Below are positions 7,427-14,590 of a DNA stretch of 33,143 nucleotides, piece by piece (the stretch's first letter is position 1; every line of letters starts with the position of its first letter). Source of the stretch: Planctomycetota bacterium (lineage in GTDB: Bacteria; Planctomycetota; UBA1135; UBA2386); the NCBI GenBank assembly GCA_016872675.1, contig VGZG01000033.1, positions 1-33,143 on the forward strand, read 5' to 3'. The notes below the pieces were generated by a model that ran no database searches, was not told the origin of the DNA, and saw nothing but the letters and a program-made list of their open reading frames with translations. A program made the translations under genes and the position numbers.

Positions 7427-9595
7427 TCACTTCGCCGCGCCGAGATACCCCTGCCAGCTCGGCAACGCGCGCAGGCGATCGAGCTGCGGGCCGAACAACT
7501 CGCGTTGCCAACGCGGCAGCGGCGGGTAGCTGCCGACGAGTTCGCCGAGCTGGGCCGACTCCTGCTCCTTGCCGAGGTCGAGGCGGTGCAGCGCGCCGAG
7601 CACGAGCGCGCGGCCATCGTCCTTGCGGTCGGCTTCGCGCATCGCCTGCAGCGCCTGCTGGACGTGGCCGCTGGTTGTCTGCAGCGCCGTCGGGCTGGTG
7701 TCGCCAAGACCGTCGATGGCGGCGGTGACATGGCGCTCGATGCGGAAGCGCAGCACGCCGAGCTCGTCGCCGCGCGCCGAGCAGACCTGTTCGAGCTGCG
7801 CGAAGTGCGTCGCGAGCTGGGCGCGCAGCGTTGGATGCGGGGTCTCGGCGACGGCGAGGATCGCGGCGTCGAGGCGGCCGCGCTGCGCCTCGGCGACGCT
7901 GGCCAGCACGCGCAGTTCGGGATTGCCCTCGTCGAGGCGCAGGCCCTGCCGAGTCACCGCCAGCGCGTCGTCGACCTTGCCCTGGCGCGCGAGCGCTTCG
8001 CCGAGGTTGAGGTAGAGCTGCGGGTGGTGGGGCCGCAGTTGCAGCGCGCGCGCCGCCGACGACGTCGCCCAGCCGAGGTTGGCCGCGGCCACCGCGTCGT
8101 TGGCCGTCGTCGCTGCCGCCAGCCGATCGCGCGTCAGCAGTTCTTCCCAGCGCGCCTCATACGGCATCCACGCCGACGCGCGCACCACGGCGGCGACGTT
8201 GGGCGTGCGGCCGTCCCGGACGTCGTCGACGTAGCCGACCATGGCGAAGTGGGCGAGCAGCACGGGCACGGCGAGCAGCGCCAGCGCGGCGCCGAGCAGG
8301 CGCGCGGCGAGCGTGTGCCATGGCCCAGTCGGCCCGATGGCCGGCGCTGATGCGCCGGCGAGCAGCAGCGCGGTGGCGGCGGCGGGAGCGTTCCACAGCG
8401 GCGCGCGCACCAGCATCAGCAGCAGCAGCGCGAACAGCGGCACCAGCCGGCGCTTGTCGGCTTGCTTGCGCTGCAGCGCCAACAGCGCCGCGGCGAACAG
8501 CAGTAGCGCGACGGCGCCGCCGTCGATCAGCAACTCGAGCCAGTCGTCGTGCGCGGTGCGCACCTCGGTGGCGAAGCTGCGGCCGAGGCTCGACTGCTCG
8601 ATCTCGGCCTGGCTGCGCACGCGCGGGTAGTGCAGCGCGAACTGGCCTGGGCCGTAGCCGAACACCGGCGCGTCGGCGACGAGGCGCGCGGTCGCCTTGG
8701 CGATCTCCCAGCGCACCGCCAGCGTCGCGGCGCTGCGGTCGATGCGCGGCGCGCGGTCGGGGGCGCTGACCGCGTTGTTCGACGGCGCCGCCGGTTGCGG
8801 CGCTGGCGGCGGCGGGATCGGCGCAGCGGCGGCGACGATCGCCATGGCGGCAGCGCCGAGCAGCATGGCGAGCATCGGCGCTATGCGTTCGCCGAGCGGT
8901 TCGCGCCGCTGCAGCGCGGCGAGCGCTAGCAGCGCGAGTGGCATGGCGACGAGGCCGGAGCGCGAGCCGTTGGCGACGAGGTACGCGCCGGCGATGGCCA
9001 GCGCGGCGAGGCCGACGCCGCGCCCGCGAATGCCCGACGGCGCCAGCAGCGCGGCGACACCGGCGGCGGCGATGGCGGTCCACTCGGCGGCGACGTTGAG
9101 GTTGCCGAGCGTCGTCACTGGTTCGCGTTCGACGCCGTAGCCGTCGAGGTCGGCGAGGCCCAAGCGCTGCAGGAGGCCGAACGCGCTGGTCATGAGCAGC
9201 AGCCACGGCAGCGGTCCGGTCAACGCCTCTGGGGCGGCAGCGCCCAGGCGCACGACGACCAGCAGCGCCAGCCAGTGCGCTAGCCGGTACGCGGCGTCCC
9301 ACGGCTGGAAGCTGCTCGCCTCGTCGGCGGCGCGGAACCAGACGTCGCCGGTCCAGCGCGCCGCGGCGCTGAGCAGCAGCGCGCCGAGGAACGCCCACAG
9401 CCAGCGCTCGCCGCGCACCGCCGGCAGCCGCGGGCAGGCCAGCAGCGCGACGCCGGCGGCCACCAGCAGCAGCGCGCGGCGGACCTGCTCGGCGTCGATC
9501 CACAGCGGGTGGAACGGGATCACCAGCAGCGCCATTGCCGCGCCGGCGAGCCAGCGCGGCGCATGCGGCGACGGCGCTGCGGCGGCGTTGTTCAT
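7427..9595 (-). CDS. O-antigen-ligase-like polytopic membrane protein with C-terminal TPR region
   Basis: A 722-aa protein with at least ten hydrophobic segments in residues 15-475, then a soluble alpha-helical tail. Family features are GNLNVAAEW (164-172), SRSG (211-214, Arg212), VFGYGPGQF (311-319) and the periplasmic-loop motif TAHDDWLELL (347-356, His349), as in WaaL/Wzy_C ligases and polymerases. A Pro/Ala-rich stretch (258-280) occurs in the large loop. Residues about 540-610 contain TPR-like helices (LRPHHPQLYLNLGEALARQG). It probably transfers or polymerises a lipid-linked glycan at the membrane. O-antigen ligases with TPR tails are also found in pilin-glycosylation ligases, so the acceptor is unknown. 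Its ATG overlaps the ftsY stop (ATGA), placing it last in the ribH-nusB-ftsY unit. Confidence 0.8.
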   Translation of the reverse strand: MNNAAAAPSPHAPRWLAGAAMALLVIPFHPLWIDAEQVRRALLLVAAGVALLACPRLPAVRGERWLWAFLGALLLSAAARWTGDVWFRAADEASSFQPWDAAYRLAHWLALLVVVRLGAAAPEALTGPLPWLLLMTSAFGLLQRLGLADLDGYGVEREPVTTLGNLNVAAEWTAIAAAGVAALLAPSGIRGRGVGLAALAIAGAYLVANGSRSGLVAMPLALLALAALQRREPLGERIAPMLAMLLGAAAMAIVAAAAPIPPPPAPQPAAPSNNAVSAPDRAPRIDRSAATLAVRWEIAKATARLVADAPVFGYGPGQFALHYPRVRSQAEIEQSSLGRSFATEVRTAHDDWLELLIDGGAVALLLFAAALLALQRKQADKRRLVPLFALLLLMLVRAPLWNAPAAATALLLAGASAPAIGPTGPWHTLAARLLGAALALLAVPVLLAHFAMVGYVDDVRDGRTPNVAAVVRASAWMPYEARWEELLTRDRLAAATTANDAVAAANLGWATSSAARALQLRPHHPQLYLNLGEALARQGKVDDALAVTRQGLRLDEGNPELRVLASVAEAQRGRLDAAILAVAETPHPTLRAQLATHFAQLEQVCSARGDELGVLRFRIERHVTAAIDGLGDTSPTALQTTSGHVQQALQAMREADRKDDGRALVLGALHRLDLGKEQESAQLGELVGSYPPLPRWQRELFGPQLDRLRALPSWQGYLGAAK

Positions 9596-10515
9596 GCCGG
9601 CTGCTTGTCGTCGAACTTGAGGATTGCGTCGACGAAGCCCTGGACGGTGAATGGCTCGAGGTCATCGATGCCTTCGCCGACGCCGAGGAACTTGACCGGC
9701 GCCGACAGCACGTCGCGGATGCCGAACAGCGCGCCGCCCTTGGCGGTGCCGTCCATCTTGGCGAGGATCAGGCCGCTGACCGGCGCCGCCTTGCGGAACT
9801 CGCTCGCCTGCCGGATCGCGTTCTGGCCCGTGGTGGCGTCGAGCACCAGCAGCGTCTCGTGCGGCGCGTCGGGCGCCTGCTTCTTGACCACACGCACGAT
9901 CTTCTCCAACTCGGCCATCAGGTTCTTCTGCGTATGCAGGCGACCGGCGGTGTCGAGCAGCAGGTAGTCGACCTTGCGCGCGACGGCGGCGCTGACGGCG
10001 TCGAACGCGACCGCCGCCGGATCGGCGCCGGTGGCCTGCTTGACGATCGGGATGCCGAGGCGCTCGGCCCACAGCGTCAGCTGCTCGACCGCGGCAGCGC
10101 GGAACGTGTCGCCGGCGCCGAGCAGCACGGACTTGCCCTGCTGCTGCAGGTGGCGCGCCAGCTTGGCGATCGAGGTGGTCTTCCCGGCGCCGTTGACGCC
10201 GACGATCATCACGATGGTGGGGCCGCTCGCGGCGCGAGCGAGCGGCGCTTCGCTGCCGGCGAGCATCGCCGCGAGCCTCTGGCGCAGGAAGCCCGGCACA
10301 TCGGCCGTCTCCTGGACTTCGCGCCGCTTGTAGGCGGCCTTCAGCTCTTCGACGACGCGCGTGCCGACCGGGCCGAGGTCGCCGTTGTAGAGGATCTCTT
10401 CGAGCTCCTCGAGGAACGTGTCGTCGAGCTGCCGGCCATCGAACAGCCGCGCGAGGCCCGAGGTCAGCGCGTCGCGCGTCTTCTTCAGCGCCGAGAGCAG
10501 CTTGCCGAACACCAT
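9592..10515 (-). CDS. ftsY: Signal recognition particle receptor FtsY
   Basis: A 307-aa GTPase that docks SRP-bound ribosomes at the membrane. Residues 1-90 are the helical N domain. The G domain shows the P-loop GVNGAGKTT (106-114), the insertion-box motif GDTFRAAAVEQL (135-146), DTAGR (188-192) and AKMDGTAKGG (252-261), then VGVGEGIDDLEPF near the end. The guanine-specificity motif is AKMD rather than the usual TKLD, a mild variant. The acidic A domain of E. coli FtsY is absent, as in many bacteria, so the protein starts directly at the NG unit. It is downstream of nusB on the minus strand (73-base gap), and its stop overlaps the start of the O-antigen-ligase-like gene. Confidence 0.96.
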   Translation of the reverse strand: MVFGKLLSALKKTRDALTSGLARLFDGRQLDDTFLEELEEILYNGDLGPVGTRVVEELKAAYKRREVQETADVPGFLRQRLAAMLAGSEAPLARAASGPTIVMIVGVNGAGKTTSIAKLARHLQQQGKSVLLGAGDTFRAAAVEQLTLWAERLGIPIVKQATGADPAAVAFDAVSAAVARKVDYLLLDTAGRLHTQKNLMAELEKIVRVVKKQAPDAPHETLLVLDATTGQNAIRQASEFRKAAPVSGLILAKMDGTAKGGALFGIRDVLSAPVKFLGVGEGIDDLEPFTVQGFVDAILKFDDKQPA

Positions 10516-10588
10516 CGTCGCGGCAGTGTGGGGCGCGGCGGCGCGCTTGGCAACGGCACGGACGCTCCGCCCCGCTCGGCGCGGCCGA

Positions 10589-11074
10589 TCAGCCTTGCGC
10601 CGCGTCGCCGGGCGTCGGTGGCGTCGGTCCGTCCTGGCGTTCCTTGTCCAGGTCGATGCGGATGCGATCGAGGATGCCGTTGACGAAGCCGCCCGAGTTG
10701 GCAGTGGAGAACTTCTTGCCGAGCTCGATGGCTTCGTTGATCGCGACCTTCGGCGGCACGTCGGCGACGAACATCAGCTCGTACGTCGCCATGCGCAGCA
10801 CGTTGCGGTCGACGGTCGCCATGCGCTTGAGGTCCCAGTTGCGCGTGACGCCCTGCAGGCGTTGGTCGATCGCGGCGAGGTTCTGGCGCGTGCCGTCGAC
10901 GAGTTGCGCGGCGAAGTCGGCGATCTCGGTGTCCTGCTCGGCCTCGTCGGCGCAGAGTTGGGTGACCGTCTTGCCGACCTCGCCCGGGTAGCCGTCGCCG
11001 CGGACGTCGAACTGGAACAGGACCTGCATGGCGATCTCGCGAGCGCGCGTGCGGCGACGGATGGGGGCGGTCAT
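10589..11074 (-). CDS. nusB: Transcription antitermination factor NusB
   Basis: A 161-aa helical RNA-binding protein that joins NusE (S10) on boxA in rRNA antitermination. The N-terminal RRRTRAREIAMQVLFQFD stretch is the family's basic helix. The C-terminal half (NWDLKRMATVDRNVLRMA, then VAINEAIELGKKFS and GFVNGILDRI) matches NusB closely. I start at the ATG at 11074 (MTAPIRRR); an in-frame TTG two codons upstream is less likely. The last 15 residues form a Pro/Gly-rich tail. It lies 64 bases after ribH on the minus strand, the ribH-nusB pairing common in bacteria. Confidence 0.95.
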   Translation of the reverse strand: MTAPIRRRTRAREIAMQVLFQFDVRGDGYPGEVGKTVTQLCADEAEQDTEIADFAAQLVDGTRQNLAAIDQRLQGVTRNWDLKRMATVDRNVLRMATYELMFVADVPPKVAINEAIELGKKFSTANSGGFVNGILDRIRIDLDKERQDGPTPPTPGDAAQG

Positions 11075-11138
11075 TGGCAAGGAGCGCGGAGGTTTCCGAG
11101 GAAACGTGGCCCGAAGGCTAGCGGCGTCGCGCCGTGGA

Positions 11139-11621
11139 TCAACGGCCGCCGAGCGGGCCCAACTGCTGCGCGAGCGAGTGCATGCCGAGCGCGGCGAGCG
11201 CCGCGTCGGCGCCCTTGTTGCCGTGCTCGCCGCCGGCGCGCGCCAGCGCTTGCTCCATCTCGGCGCAGGTCAGCACGCCGAAGCCGAGCGGGACGCCGGT
11301 GTCGAGCGCCACCCGCATGGCGCCCTGGGTGACGCCGTCGCAAACGTAGTGGTAGTGGTCGGTGCCGCCCTTCACGACCGCGCCGAGCATGACCAGGGCG
11401 TCGACGTGGCAGTCGCGCGCCAGCCACTGACAGGCCTGCGGCAGCTCGAACGCGCCTGGCACCCAGACGACCTGGATGTCGTCGTCGCGCACGCCGTGCT
11501 GGCGCAGCGTCGCGAGCGCGCCGTCGAGCAGGCGCTCGGTGACGACCTCGTTGAAGCGGGCGACGGCGACGCCGACGCGGCGGCGGCCCATGCTCGGCAC
11601 GCCGTGGAGGACCTTGACCAT
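11139..11621 (-). CDS. ribH: 6,7-dimethyl-8-ribityllumazine synthase (riboflavin pathway)
   Basis: A 160-aa enzyme that condenses the 5-amino-6-ribitylamino pyrimidinedione with dihydroxybutanone phosphate, the step before riboflavin synthase; the family usually assembles into pentamers or 60-mer shells. Visible motifs are ARFNEVVTERLLDGA (21-35, Phe23 stacks on substrate), VPGAFELP (54-61), GAVVKGGTDHYHYV (80-93, catalytic His89) and GVLTC followed by GNKGADAA near the end. No other rib gene is in the window. It is first in the minus-strand run ribH-nusB-ftsY-ligase and has a -10 box six bases before its ATG. No FMN riboswitch-sized leader is present. Confidence 0.96.
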   Translation of the reverse strand: MVKVLHGVPSMGRRRVGVAVARFNEVVTERLLDGALATLRQHGVRDDDIQVVWVPGAFELPQACQWLARDCHVDALVMLGAVVKGGTDHYHYVCDGVTQGAMRVALDTGVPLGFGVLTCAEMEQALARAGGEHGNKGADAALAALGMHSLAQQLGPLGGR

Positions 11622-11627
11622 GCGCGC

Positions 11628-11633
11628 AGCGTA
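11628..11633 (-). promoter_or_regulatory. Leaderless-type -10 box of ribH
   Basis: Read on the minus strand, TACGCT is followed by six bases and then the ribH ATG, the same hexamer and spacing as the GH3 fusion gene. Transcription would start at or next to the start codon. Confidence 0.45.
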
Positions 11634-11828
11634 GGCGGTGCTGCCGCCGCGCGCACGGCTTCGTCGCCGGTCAGGTCATGGCGGGCGCGGGCGTCGGAGT
11701 TGGGCGTGCTGATGACGCGCAGGCGCTTGCGTTGTGCGTAGCGGCTCTGGCGCCGCTGCCGCCTCGGGTTCGCCTCGTCAGTTCGTCCTTTCCTCGCGAG
11801 CGGCGGAACGTCACGATGCGATGACCGC

Positions 11829-12218
11829 ATGGCGTCCACGGTTCCGTTCTGGCTGGCTTTCGGCGCGACTGTCGTGCTGCTCGTGATCACCCTAGTCACC
11901 GGGTGGCAGCGGCGGCGCAAGTTGCACCTCGTCGCCGCGCCTCTCACCATCGTGGCGCTGGCGGTAGCCATCGTGATGACCGAGCGTCTGATGCAGAATT
12001 ACACGTTCCCCGAGGCGGCGAAGGTCATTCACCTGCCGTGCGCCAAGGCCGGTGGGTTGCTGGTTCTGCCCGTCGCGATCACCGGCGTTTGGCTGGTGTT
12101 CTCCGAGCGGGCGCGGCGCTGGCACAAGATGTCGGTGTGGATCTGGCTACTGTCGGTGGTCACCGCGACCGGCACCGGCATATGGATGTTCGTGCAGGGC
12201 GTGGCGAAGACGGCGTAG
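11829..12218 (+). CDS. Four-helix membrane protein of unknown function, 129 aa
   Basis: Four hydrophobic helices are visible (about residues 7-25, 35-51, 73-91 and 102-122) with short basic or polar links, giving a small integral membrane protein. Histidines sit at helix boundaries: His33 (RRRKLH), His68 (VIHLP) and His99 (RRWHK). This layout recalls small haem- or quinone-associated membrane proteins, but there is no clear paired-His signature, so I do not assign a cofactor. The gene is divergent from ribH (207-base gap containing both promoters) and is followed after 163 bases by the transglutaminase/hydrolase fusion. Codon use and the Trp-rich C-terminal half are consistent with a real gene. 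Confidence 0.7.
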   Translation: MASTVPFWLAFGATVVLLVITLVTGWQRRRKLHLVAAPLTIVALAVAIVMTERLMQNYTFPEAAKVIHLPCAKAGGLLVLPVAITGVWLVFSERARRWHKMSVWIWLLSVVTATGTGIWMFVQGVAKTA

Positions 12219-12368
12219 CAGCGGACGGGGAATGAAGCTGACGCGGCGGCGGGTTCGGACACGCCCCGGCCCGTCGAACTACCTGCGGCCGCGGCCTGCG
12301 TCTCCCTCCGCGCCTGCCCGTCGCTTGCACCATCTTCCCACCGCCGCTTCGGCCGCTCTCGCGCCGGC

Positions 12369-12374
12369 TACAAA
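12369..12374 (+). promoter_or_regulatory. Leaderless-type -10 box before the 710-aa gene
   Basis: TACAAA is followed by seven bases and the ATG at 12382. This is part of the reason for choosing 12382 rather than the in-frame ATG at 12232. Confidence 0.35.
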
Positions 12375-12381
12375 CCGCGCC

Positions 12382-14514
12382 ATGGCTCGCCTGTCGTCAC
12401 CCCTCTGCCTCCCCGACACGTCCGCCGGCGTCCCCGCGACCGCCGCCGGCTTCGTCGTCGCGCTGCTCGCCGCCAGTCTGCCACTCGCCGCGCAGTCCCT
12501 TCCGGACAGCCTCCTGCTCGCCTGCGCCCGCGGCGGCGACAACGCCGGTCAGCTCCACGATGCCTGGCGCAACGCGCCGCCCGCGCAGCGCGACAGCGTC
12601 GCGTTCTTGTTGACGAACATGCCACTCGACGACGCGCGAACCCTCGATACGGCCTTCCTGCTGCGCGAAGTCCGCCAAGCCCACGAAGCCCGCGCCGCCG
12701 TGCCGTGGGGCGCGTCGCTCGACGATGCGTTGTTCGCCAACTACGTGCTGCCCTACGCGCAGGCCAACGAGGCCCGCGAGGACTGGCGCAGCGACTTCGC
12801 CGCCCGCTTCCTGCCGCGGGTCCGCGACTGCCGCACGCCGGGCGAGGCGGCGCAGAAGCTCAACGCCACGATCTTCGGCACGCTGAACGTGCACTACTCG
12901 ACCGAACGCAAGCGCGCCGACCAGGCGCCGAGCGCGTCGATCGCGCAGGGCAAGGCGAGCTGCACCGGCCTGTCGATCCTGCTCGCCGACGCCTGTCGCG
13001 CCTGCTGCGTGCCGGCGCGGCTGGTCTCGGTGCGATGGCCGCATCAACCGGGCAATCACACTTGGGTCGAGGTCTGGGACGGCGCGGCGTGGCGCTACTG
13101 CGGCGCCGACGAACCCGATTCGGCTGGTCTCGACCGCGGCTGGTTCACCGATGCTGCGGCGCAGGCGGCGGCGGCGAGCGATTCGGCGTTCCATCCGTGG
13201 GCGGTGTCGTTTGCGGCGACCGGCCAGCGCTTTTCCGCCGGATGGGGGCGCGGCGTCGAACTGCACGGCACCGACGAGGCGGCGCGCTACGCTGGCAAAC
13301 CCGCGGCGGCCGCCGTCGCGTCGAGCGTCGCCGAGGCCGTCGCCGCCGCCGACGACGCGCTGCGCGCGCAGTTCTCCCGCTACTTCGGCGCCGACGCCGC
13401 GCGCCAGGCGACGTTCGAGTTCGACCGCAACCTCGACGCGATGCTGGCCAAGCCCGAAGGCGACGCCCGCCTGCGCGCGCTCGCCTTCGCGGCGCTGCGC
13501 GCGAACGAGCGCGCGGCGCTGCAGGCCGACTTCGACGGCAAGCGCGTGCGCGCCGGCGACAAGGCGAGCCCGTACACGTGGAAGGTCGTCGGCGACAAGC
13601 CGGCCGGCGGCTACGGCCTCGTCATCGCGATGCACGGCGGTGGCGGCGCGCCCAAGCGCGTCAACGACTCGCAGTGGCAGCACATGCAGATCTACTACCG
13701 CGACCACCCCGAGGCCGGCGGCTACGTGTACTGCGCGCTGCGGGCGCCGACCGACGAGTGGAACGGCTTCTACACCGACTACTTCTACCCGTTGCTCGAG
13801 AAGCTGATCCGCCAGTTCGTCATCTGCGGCGAGGTCGATCCCGATCGCGTCGTCGCGCTCGGCTACAGCCACGGCGGCTACGGCGCGTTCGCGATCGGAC
13901 CAAAACTGCCGCACCGCTTCGCTGCCGTGCACGCCAGCGCTGCGGCGCCAACCGATGGCCAGACCTCGGCCGTCGGCCTGCACACGCTGGCGTTTTCGTC
14001 GATGGTCGGCGACCGCGACACCGCGTACGGCCGTCGCGAGCGCTGCGAGGGCTTCGCGCGGCAGATCGCCGACCTGCAGCAGCAGCACCCCGGCCGCTAC
14101 CCGGCGCGCTTCGATCTCATCGCCAACAACGGCCACACCGGCCTGCCGGACCGCGACCTGCTGGCGAGGCTCGTGCCGCTCGCGCGCGCGGCGTCGCCGA
14201 AGTGGCTGCAGTGGCAGCAGACCGACGGCACGGTGCGCGACCACTATTGGCTGCGTGATCCGTCGCCGCAGCCCGGTCGGCGGCTCGGCGCCGAGTTCGC
14301 CGTGGACCGCCTCGTCGTCACCGGCGTCGGCGAGGCGAAGGTCGAAGCGTGGCTCGACGCGCGCCACTGCGACCTCGGCAAGCCGTTGGTGGTCGCGGTC
14401 GACGGCGCCGAGCGGACGGTCGCGCCGGCGCCGTCGGCGCGCACGCTGTGCCGGACGCTGCAGGAGCGCGGCGATCCGGCGCTGGCGGCGAGTTGGGTCC
14501 TGCCGCTGCGCTAG
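12382..14514 (+). CDS. Secreted transglutaminase-like / alpha-beta hydrolase fusion protein
   Basis: A 710-aa protein with an N-terminal signal peptide (hydrophobic FVVALLAASLPLAAQ, cleavage near residue 38). Residues about 140-260 form a transglutaminase-like cysteine protease core: SCTGLSILLADACR with Cys194, GNHTWVEVWDG with His226 and GADEP with Asp243. Residues about 400-600 form an alpha/beta hydrolase: VIAMHGGGGAP (oxyanion region), GYSHGGYG (nucleophile Ser496), VGDRDTAYG (Asp544 or Asp546) and NNGHTGLPD (His585), closest in style to PHB-depolymerase/feruloyl-esterase-like enzymes. A small beta domain (about 620-710) ends the protein. Both catalytic triads look intact. The start at 12382 gives a proper signal peptide and a -10 box seven bases away. 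Substrates are unknown; peptide bond cleavage plus ester hydrolysis on a polymer is an inference. Confidence 0.82.
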   Translation: MARLSSPLCLPDTSAGVPATAAGFVVALLAASLPLAAQSLPDSLLLACARGGDNAGQLHDAWRNAPPAQRDSVAFLLTNMPLDDARTLDTAFLLREVRQAHEARAAVPWGASLDDALFANYVLPYAQANEAREDWRSDFAARFLPRVRDCRTPGEAAQKLNATIFGTLNVHYSTERKRADQAPSASIAQGKASCTGLSILLADACRACCVPARLVSVRWPHQPGNHTWVEVWDGAAWRYCGADEPDSAGLDRGWFTDAAAQAAAASDSAFHPWAVSFAATGQRFSAGWGRGVELHGTDEAARYAGKPAAAAVASSVAEAVAAADDALRAQFSRYFGADAARQATFEFDRNLDAMLAKPEGDARLRALAFAALRANERAALQADFDGKRVRAGDKASPYTWKVVGDKPAGGYGLVIAMHGGGGAPKRVNDSQWQHMQIYYRDHPEAGGYVYCALRAPTDEWNGFYTDYFYPLLEKLIRQFVICGEVDPDRVVALGYSHGGYGAFAIGPKLPHRFAAVHASAAAPTDGQTSAVGLHTLAFSSMVGDRDTAYGRRERCEGFARQIADLQQQHPGRYPARFDLIANNGHTGLPDRDLLARLVPLARAASPKWLQWQQTDGTVRDHYWLRDPSPQPGRRLGAEFAVDRLVVTGVGEAKVEAWLDARHCDLGKPLVVAVDGAERTVAPAPSARTLCRTLQERGDPALAASWVLPLR

Positions 14515-14590
14515 CGGCCCGCAGCGCGGCGCGCCCGCCCGGCGCGGCCGCCGCTCTGGTCAGCGGCAGGCGCGCGCCGACGCGCTTCGC

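Noticed and set aside
12232-12381. Upstream ATG for the transglutaminase/hydrolase fusion
   Set aside because: It would place 50 Arg/Pro-rich residues before the signal peptide; the ATG at 12382 has the signal peptide at its start and a -10 box at the right distance.
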